In this document: piece by piece, positions 58,925-64,000 of the stretch
How the letters are laid out: every line of letters begins with the position of its first letter
How positions within the stretch are numbered: the stretch's first letter is position 1
Origin: SIG437 sp045576235
Lineage (GTDB): Bacteria; Bacillota; Clostridia; UBA1381; UBA9506
Assembly: GCA_045576235.1 (NCBI GenBank)
Contig: JAZNGA010000052.1
Span: forward strand, 1 to 64,000
Direction of reading: 5' to 3'
DNA: 64,000 nucleotides
The notes under the pieces: generated by a model
Databases searched by the model: none
The model's input: only the letters and a program-made list of their open reading frames with translations
What the model was told of the DNA's origin: nothing
Translations under genes and position numbers: made by a program

Positions 58925-59378
58925 TATTATCTCCTTTGATAATGGAAAAATCAAAACTGAATTCTTTTTCAATGAAATGTGCTGTTTCTTCATCATAAGG
59001 TGAAATGAATATTTTTTCGATTTCTGTTATTATACCTTCCTCATTTCTTGAGGTTATCACATCGCACGATATGCTTCTTCCAAAATTCTGAAAAGTTTTT
59101 TCAGATATGGAATTAGCAAGATTTTCTTCAAAAACATCAGCAATAATATTTTTTTCATAAGACGGAAAGCTTTCTTCAACTTCAAAGGTGGGGAAGGTGC
59201 CCACATTTTTTAATTGTGTGATTTTTTTGAGCGGACTCATAATGGTAAGCATAACAATTAATCCAATCGTGATTTCTGCGACTTTCTTGTTCTTTCCTGT
59301 GGGAATGAGGGTTTCAAAAATTGTTGCTAAAACCGATATTATGACAATGTTTTGAGCATATTCTTTTAAAAAACTCAT
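58911..59378 (-). CDS. spoIIIAF: Stage III sporulation protein AF
   Basis: This 155-aa protein has two N-terminal membrane helices (about 8-25 and 32-50), then MSPLKKITQLKN and a soluble ring-type domain, as in SpoIIIAF. Its 3' end overlaps the spoIIIAG start. Part of the SpoIIIA-SpoIIQ complex made under sigma-E. Confidence 0.92.
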   Translation of the reverse strand: MSFLKEYAQNIVIISVLATIFETLIPTGKNKKVAEITIGLIVMLTIMSPLKKITQLKNVGTFPTFEVEESFPSYEKNIIADVFEENLANSISEKTFQNFGRSISCDVITSRNEEGIITEIEKIFISPYDEETAHFIEKEFSFDFSIIKGDNNDKN

Positions 59379-59382
59379 ATTA

Positions 59383-60504
59383 TCACCTCATCATTTGCGG
59401 GAAATTGGTAAGCGACATAAGCATTGCGATGCTTATGATAAACATCACACAAACTGCAAGCAATATTGAGAAAATGAGAGAAATGCTTGATGAAAGTCCT
59501 GAGATGAGCTTAATAATCCGCTTATCAGCTGCAGGCTCCGAAATGCTTGCGGTGAGCCTGAAAACAACAGAGGTTGCAAGCAGATTCAAAAGCGGAGAGG
59601 CGCATAATGAAAGCAGGGCAATAATTCCTGTAATACCAATGCTGTTTCGTATCATCGACATACTTAAAAGAACGGATTCTGCAGATTCGGCTAAGACTCC
59701 TCCTACCATCGGAATAAAGCTTGCGATGGCATATTTTACTGTTTTTGAAATTGCCCCTGCCTGAATTGCGCCTGAAAAACCGCAAATGGCAAGCAAAGCA
59801 ACATAGACCGTCATTAAAAGTCCGAGTCCCCATTTAATGAAAAGATTTAATGTTTCTAAAAGCTTGGTTATGTGAAAACGAGCTGTCATGGTGTTTATGA
59901 CAGACAGTATGGAGGAGAACATAATTGAGGGAAGAAAACATTCCTTGCTGACATAGACAACCACCTGAATACATGTAAAAAGGGCAGGCTGAAAGCTTAA
60001 GCCAAGTGCAGACGATTCTCCATGCGAAAGCATAAAGACAGACGGGATAAGAGACTGCATAAAAATCAGGAGATTGTCTATCGTTGTTTCAGCGAGAGTG
60101 AGTGAGTTTTCCAAAACCTTAAAAGCAATTGAAAAAATGAGGGCAAGTAAGGCGATGTAGCTGACCTGACCTGAATTTGCTTCAGGTAAGGCAGAAAGGA
60201 TGCCTGAGAAAACACAAAGGACAGCAAGCCTTGCCAAAATGTCAATGTTATCTTTGAAAAACCTGAAAAATACATTTGAAAGGTGAGATATAATGCTTCC
60301 TGCATCAAACAATTTTTTTCCAAAGGCAATGCTTTCAGCTTCCTCTTTGAAATCAAAGTCGGCTCCCTTTATGATTATTTCGTCTGTTGCATCTTCCAAT
60401 ATTTTTTGTTCTGTTTCTGTTTCTGCAAAAGCAGCGTGTGGGATGAATAAAATAAAAAGTGCTGCTAAAATGATAAATGCGGGCTTTACCCGCGCAGTTT
60501 TCAT
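59383..60504 (-). CDS. spoIIIAE: Stage III sporulation protein AE
   Basis: This 373-aa protein has a signal peptide (about 1-27, ending AFA) and seven or so membrane helices, with LMQSLIPSVFMLSHGESSA and FIPMVGGVLAESAESVL as recognisable stretches. SpoIIIAE is the main multi-pass component of the SpoIIIA apparatus. Its ATG overlaps the end of spoIIIAD. Confidence 0.95.
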   Translation of the reverse strand: MKTARVKPAFIILAALFILFIPHAAFAETETEQKILEDATDEIIIKGADFDFKEEAESIAFGKKLFDAGSIISHLSNVFFRFFKDNIDILARLAVLCVFSGILSALPEANSGQVSYIALLALIFSIAFKVLENSLTLAETTIDNLLIFMQSLIPSVFMLSHGESSALGLSFQPALFTCIQVVVYVSKECFLPSIMFSSILSVINTMTARFHITKLLETLNLFIKWGLGLLMTVYVALLAICGFSGAIQAGAISKTVKYAIASFIPMVGGVLAESAESVLLSMSMIRNSIGITGIIALLSLCASPLLNLLATSVVFRLTASISEPAADKRIIKLISGLSSSISLIFSILLAVCVMFIISIAMLMSLTNFPQMMR

Positions 60505-60884
60505 AAAACTCCCAAGATAAGATTAATCACGGAAATAAGCAAAGGGAGACTTAAAACAACTATGATAATCTTACCTGCAAGCTCCAAATTGGCGGCAATT
60601 GCGTTCTGTCCCGCATCACGACAAATTTCTGTGCCGAAGCGCGAAATGTATGAAACGCCGATGATTTTAATTATCGTATCAATATATTCACCATTCACGG
60701 AAAGACCTGATGCGATAGACCTTGCTGAAACGAAGATATAATTAATCTGCTGCAAAACCTCTAAAAAGAGAAAAAGAGCGCAGAGAATTCCGAGACAAAC
60801 AGCCATATGCGGCTTGTACTCCTTTAAAACGAGGGAAAGCACAGCACCGCAGACGGCAAAAGCCGTAATTCTGAAAATGTCCAT
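60501..60884 (-). CDS. spoIIIAD: Stage III sporulation protein AD
   Basis: This 127-aa protein has about four membrane helices and the conserved YIDTIIKIIGVSYISRFGTEICRDAG stretch of the SpoIIIAC/AD family. It is related to the neighbouring shorter SpoIIIAC. Confidence 0.94.
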   Translation of the reverse strand: MDIFRITAFAVCGAVLSLVLKEYKPHMAVCLGILCALFLFLEVLQQINYIFVSARSIASGLSVNGEYIDTIIKIIGVSYISRFGTEICRDAGQNAIAANLELAGKIIIVVLSLPLLISVINLILGVL

Positions 60885-60910
60885 ATCTTATGTATCCTTT
60901 CAGTTTTTTT

Positions 60911-61105
60911 CTAAAGGTTAAAAATGCTTTTTATTGTGTCAAAAAGAAAGCTGATTTCTTTTACGACGATTAAAAGGACAACAATAAGTCCTGCAAGAGT
61001 TGTGAGCATTGCCTGTTCTTCTCTGCCTGCGCGCACCAAAACCTGATTGAGCACGCTGACAACAATGCCGATAGCGGCTATTTTAAAAATAAGTTCTACT
61101 CCCAT
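60911..61105 (-). CDS. spoIIIAC: Stage III sporulation protein AC
   Basis: This 64-aa protein of two membrane helices contains the family pattern LIFKIAAIGIVVSVLNQVLVRAGREEQA. It lies 26 nt from spoIIIAD and 25 nt from spoIIIAB in the usual order. Confidence 0.95.
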   Translation of the reverse strand: MGVELIFKIAAIGIVVSVLNQVLVRAGREEQAMLTTLAGLIVVLLIVVKEISFLFDTIKSIFNL

Positions 61106-61130
61106 CTTGTTCCTCCGTGTTTGATTTCTG

Positions 61131-61625
61131 CTATATAAACAAAATGACTATCAAAAGACCAGAAAGGACTCCGAAGCTTTTAAGCATTTTTGCATTTTTT
61201 TGTGCGTTTATGTTTGCTTCGGCTATGATGCTTTCAAGCTCTTTTATGCAAAAGCGAATGTTTTCCGTCTCCTGACTCACATCTCCTGTGCCAAGATTTC
61301 TTCCCAAGACAGAAAGCGCTTTTTTAGCATTTTCAGGCAAAACAGTGCTCTCTTCTGATGCTTTTTCCCAAGCATCGTGTAAAGAAATGCCTGACTGAAG
61401 AAAAAGAAAGACTTTTTTTAAAAAAGCATCATTGTCTGTCTCCTTTAAGGAGCAAATTATTTCAGGCAGAGGTGTTTTGTGAAACGATATGATGTCTGCC
61501 ATTTCCTTGAGATGCCTGACGATAGCGGATAGTGCTTCTAAAGAGAAAGAAGCTGCTTTTATTTTCACATACGAAAGAGAGATGCAAGAAAATATTATGA
61601 ATATAGCTCCTGAAAATTTAATCAT
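61131..61625 (-). CDS. spoIIIAB: Stage III sporulation protein AB
   Basis: This 164-aa protein has an N-terminal and a C-terminal hydrophobic segment around a helical body, with LGRNLGTGDVSQETENI and NAQKNAKMLKSFGVLSGLLIVIL as family marks. It resembles GspF-type membrane platforms of secretion systems. The start overlaps the end of spoIIIAA by 8 nt. Confidence 0.94.
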   Translation of the reverse strand: MIKFSGAIFIIFSCISLSYVKIKAASFSLEALSAIVRHLKEMADIISFHKTPLPEIICSLKETDNDAFLKKVFLFLQSGISLHDAWEKASEESTVLPENAKKALSVLGRNLGTGDVSQETENIRFCIKELESIIAEANINAQKNAKMLKSFGVLSGLLIVILFI

Positions 61626-62505
61626 ATGTTATGTCCTCCACATTCAAGATTTGTGAAATTTCGGGAATTCCGTTTCTTTTTTTCAGTTCGATTATTGTGT
61701 CAAAAAGAGAAAGAAGGTCGCCTTTTGATTTTTTGATTGAGGCGGCGCTGTAGCCGTGTATGCTTGTGATGATTTTACAGCCGGCACCAAGTAGCTGCTC
61801 TATGGCAAAAATATCATCGCGTGAGCCTACTTCATCAGTTATAATAACATCAGGTGAAAGAGAACGCAGAGCCATGATAATAGCACGGCTTTTGGGGGCG
61901 CGCGTCAATATGTCGGTCTGAGGACCTAAATCAAATTGGGTGCTTCCGCAAAAGGTGGCTGAAAGCTCAGAGCGTTCATCTATGACTGTGACTTTGCTTT
62001 TAAAGGATAACATCCTTGCAATGTCGCGCAGCATTGTTGTCTTACCACAGGCAGGTGGAGCAATCAGGATTGTGTTTTTGATTAAATCTCCATTTTTTAT
62101 GTGGCTTATGAGGGGCGCAGCACATCCCTTCACCTCACGGGCGAGCCTGATGTTTATGCTGCATATGTTATTTATGTTTGCAATTTCTCCGTTTTCCGTG
62201 ACACATTCTCCGCCAAAGCCTATTCGATGACCGCCGCGGATTGTGATAAATCCGTTTTTGATTTCGTTTATGTAAGCATAAACAGAATTCCGGCAGATTG
62301 ATGAGAAAATTTCAGAAATGTCAGAAGAGGAATATGCCTCGCCGACAGGAGTTGATATTCTGCCATAATGTAAAAAGGCTCTTTTCCCTGCGCGAAGTCT
62401 GATTTCACGCAAGTCTTCAAAGCGTATGTCTTTAAGAAAAGGTATCATGGAAACTGGCAGAGTTTTAAAAAGCTCTTGCCTGATTTTGTCGCTTGTGTTT
62501 TCCAT
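61618..62505 (-). CDS. spoIIIAA: Stage III sporulation protein AA (ATPase)
   Basis: This 295-aa cytoplasmic ATPase resembles those of type II/IV secretion. Walker A is IAPPACGKTTMLRD, followed by VIDERSELS and the Walker B-like PDVIITDEVG. ATG 62505 is chosen because AGGAG lies just upstream; an ATG 45 nt earlier has none. First gene of the operon; a sigma-E promoter is expected but was not clearly seen. Confidence 0.95.
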   Translation of the reverse strand: MENTSDKIRQELFKTLPVSMIPFLKDIRFEDLREIRLRAGKRAFLHYGRISTPVGEAYSSSDISEIFSSICRNSVYAYINEIKNGFITIRGGHRIGFGGECVTENGEIANINNICSINIRLAREVKGCAAPLISHIKNGDLIKNTILIAPPACGKTTMLRDIARMLSFKSKVTVIDERSELSATFCGSTQFDLGPQTDILTRAPKSRAIIMALRSLSPDVIITDEVGSRDDIFAIEQLLGAGCKIITSIHGYSAASIKKSKGDLLSLFDTIIELKKRNGIPEISQILNVEDITYD

Positions 62506-62602
62506 CATTTTCTCCTGTGATAATTTTGTTTTGTATAAAAATATTCTCATTGTGGGCTTTTTAGAACAAAAAATGTAAATTTTTTTCAGATTTAAATTGT
62601 AA

Positions 62603-62632
62603 TTAACAGAAGTTTATGATATACTGTATAAT
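62603..62632 (+). promoter_or_regulatory. Promoter of glnN
   Basis: TTAACA (62603-62608), an 18-bp spacer and TATAAT (62627-62632) lie 34 nt before the glutamine synthetase start, in the gap shared with the divergent spoIIIA operon. Confidence 0.6.
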
Positions 62633-62665
62633 TAGGTAAAGTTTTTTTAGAAAAGAGGAAAAATG

Positions 62666-64000
62666 ATGTGGAATTCAGAGAATAAAAATTTTACAGATTG
62701 TTTCGGGAGCTATGTTTTTAATGATGCAGTGATGAAAAAAAGGCTTCCAAAAGAAACATATAAGGCATTAAAGAGGACAATTAGTGAAGGAACACCGCTT
62801 TCTGCAAATGTTGCAGAGGTTGTCGCCAACGCTATGAAGGATTGGGCGATTGAAAACGGTGCGACTCACTACACTCATTGGTTCCAGCCGTTAAATGGGT
62901 TTACTGCGGAAAAACACGATTCTTTCCTGAGCATAGATAATTCAGGAGAGGTTGCCATTGCTGATTTTTCAGGAAAAGAACTCATTAAAGGTGAGCCGGA
63001 TGCGTCAAGCTTTCCGTCAGGCGGGCTTCGTGCAACATTTGAAGCAAGGGGCTACACAGCGTGGGACTGCACATCACCTGCCTTTTTAAAAGAAGACATA
63101 GGCGGAAAAACTCTCTGTATTCCAACTGCATTTTGTTCATATAATGGAGAAGCGCTTGATAAAAAGACTCCGCTTCTTCGCTCGGTTCAGGCAATTTCAA
63201 AACAGGCGTTGAGAATTTTGAGGCTTTTTGGAGATGATGAGACAACGAGCGTCTCTGTTTCCTGCGGAGCAGAGCAGGAATACTTTCTTATAGATAAGGA
63301 AATGTTTAAAAAGCGTGCTGATTTAGTTTTCACGGGAAGAACGCTTATTGGTGCAAAACCGCCGAAGACTCAGGAGATGGACGACCATTATTTCGGGACT
63401 CTCAAAGAGAGAGTTTCACTATTTATGAAAGAGCTCGACTATGCTCTCTGGAAAATGGGAGTTTCTGCTAAAACGGAGCATAATGAAGCGGCTCCCGCAC
63501 AGCACGAGCTTGCTCCTGTCTATGCGACTGTGAACATAGCGGCTGACCATAATCAGATAACAATGGAATTTATGAAAAAAATTGCCGACCGTCACGGGCT
63601 TTCGTGTTTGCTTCACGAAAAACCGTTCAGCGGAATGAACGGTTCGGGAAAACATAACAACTGGTCGCTCACCACATCGGGCGGAGTCAATCTTTTAAAT
63701 CCCGGAAAAACGCCGAGCGAAAATGCGCAGTTTTTAGTGTTTTTGTGTGCTGTTATAAAGGCTATTGATGAGAATGCGGAATTAATCAGGGCATCTGCCG
63801 CAAATGCAGGAAATGACCACAGACTTGGTGCACTTGAAGCGCCGCCTGCCATCGTTTCGATTTTCCTTGGCGACGACCTTGAAAACATACTCACAGAAAT
63901 TGAAACGGGCAAGAAGGCTTCCGAGACAGATGGAGGAGTTTTAGATATCGGCGTCACGACGCTTCCACATTTTTCTCTTGACGCAACAGACAGAAACAGA
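62666..64000 (+). CDS. glnN: Glutamine synthetase, type III (partial, cut by window end)
   Basis: The first 445 residues of a type III glutamine synthetase (family length about 700) are present; the frame is open to the last base. Marks include FGSYVFNDAVMKKRLPKETY at the start, THYTHWFQPLNGFTAEKHDSF, FPSGGLRATFEARGYTAWD, GAEQEYFLID, AKTEHNEAAPAQHELAP and FSGMNGSGKHNNWS. It makes glutamine from glutamate and ammonia in the cytoplasm. ATG 62666 or 62663 are both possible behind AGAGG. GlnN is common in Clostridia and Bacteroidetes. Confidence 0.97.
   Translation, partial: MWNSENKNFTDCFGSYVFNDAVMKKRLPKETYKALKRTISEGTPLSANVAEVVANAMKDWAIENGATHYTHWFQPLNGFTAEKHDSFLSIDNSGEVAIADFSGKELIKGEPDASSFPSGGLRATFEARGYTAWDCTSPAFLKEDIGGKTLCIPTAFCSYNGEALDKKTPLLRSVQAISKQALRILRLFGDDETTSVSVSCGAEQEYFLIDKEMFKKRADLVFTGRTLIGAKPPKTQEMDDHYFGTLKERVSLFMKELDYALWKMGVSAKTEHNEAAPAQHELAPVYATVNIAADHNQITMEFMKKIADRHGLSCLLHEKPFSGMNGSGKHNNWSLTTSGGVNLLNPGKTPSENAQFLVFLCAVIKAIDENAELIRASAANAGNDHRLGALEAPPAIVSIFLGDDLENILTEIETGKKASETDGGVLDIGVTTLPHFSLDATDRNR

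Overview
This window comes from the chromosome of a low-to-mid GC, endospore-forming member of the Bacillota, class Clostridia, most likely an anaerobic gut-type lineage. The support is a complete spoIIIA operon (AA to AH), clostridial-style ribosomal protein operons with the zinc-finger forms of S14, S4, L28, L31 and L36, oxygen-sensitive glycyl radical chemistry, a type III glutamine synthetase and sigma-A promoters of the TTGACA-17-TATAAT type. No species name can be given from sequence alone.

Region 1 (1-9.7 kb) is accessory. It holds a tRNA-Asn, a VanR/VanS-like two-component system, a very AT-rich cassette (XRE repressor divergent from a small Cys-rich protein, a JAMM-motif JAB protease and an unknown 142-aa protein), a metallophosphoesterase broken by deletion and frameshift, and a cobalamin riboswitch. 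The riboswitch controls a surface-layer-anchored protein built like transcobalamin/intrinsic factor (alpha/alpha toroid plus DUF4430 plus SLH) and a second membrane-anchored DUF4430 protein. Region 2 (9.8-16.1 kb) is a carbohydrate locus: a GH20-like TIM-barrel protein, then an operon of an unassigned glycyl radical enzyme, its activase and a GH36/raffinose-synthase-like glycosidase. Region 3 (16.1-20.9 kb, minus strand) is rpiR-spoIID-like-queA-tgt, with a small repeat-like insert that duplicated the 3' tail of queA.

Region 4 (21-33.7 kb) is rpoB-rpoC, then L7Ae-like, rpsL, rpsG, fusA and tuf. The usual rplKAJL block does not precede rpoB. A short interlude (33.7-35.6 kb) holds a UPF0340 protein, tRNA-Met(CAT) and a Cof-type HAD phosphatase. 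Region 5 (35.6-52 kb) is the S10-spc-alpha superoperon: rpsJ, rplCDWB, rpsS, rplV, rpsC, rplP, rpmC, rpsQ, rplNXE, rpsN, rpsH, rplFR, rpsE, rpmD, rplO, secY, adk, map, a KOW protein, infA, rpmJ, rpsMKD, rpoA and rplQ. It carries structured leaders before rpsJ and rpsM.

Region 6 (52-64 kb) holds a nitroreductase, the minus-strand set rpmE-secG-rpmB, and the initiator tRNA-fMet. The 3' half and terminator of that tRNA are repeated exactly 241 bp downstream, an attachment-site-like scar. After it come an NSS sodium symporter beside an orphan trpB, a DUF975 membrane protein, the spoIIIA operon (minus strand) and the first 445 codons of glnN, cut by the window end. One family of terminator palindromes (GCTGTAGCAAAATG arms) ends genes at four separate places. 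The points most worth a second look are the JAB cassette, the B12-controlled intrinsic-factor-like surface proteins, the glycyl radical/glycosidase operon, the tRNA-fMet scar and the structured r-protein leaders.
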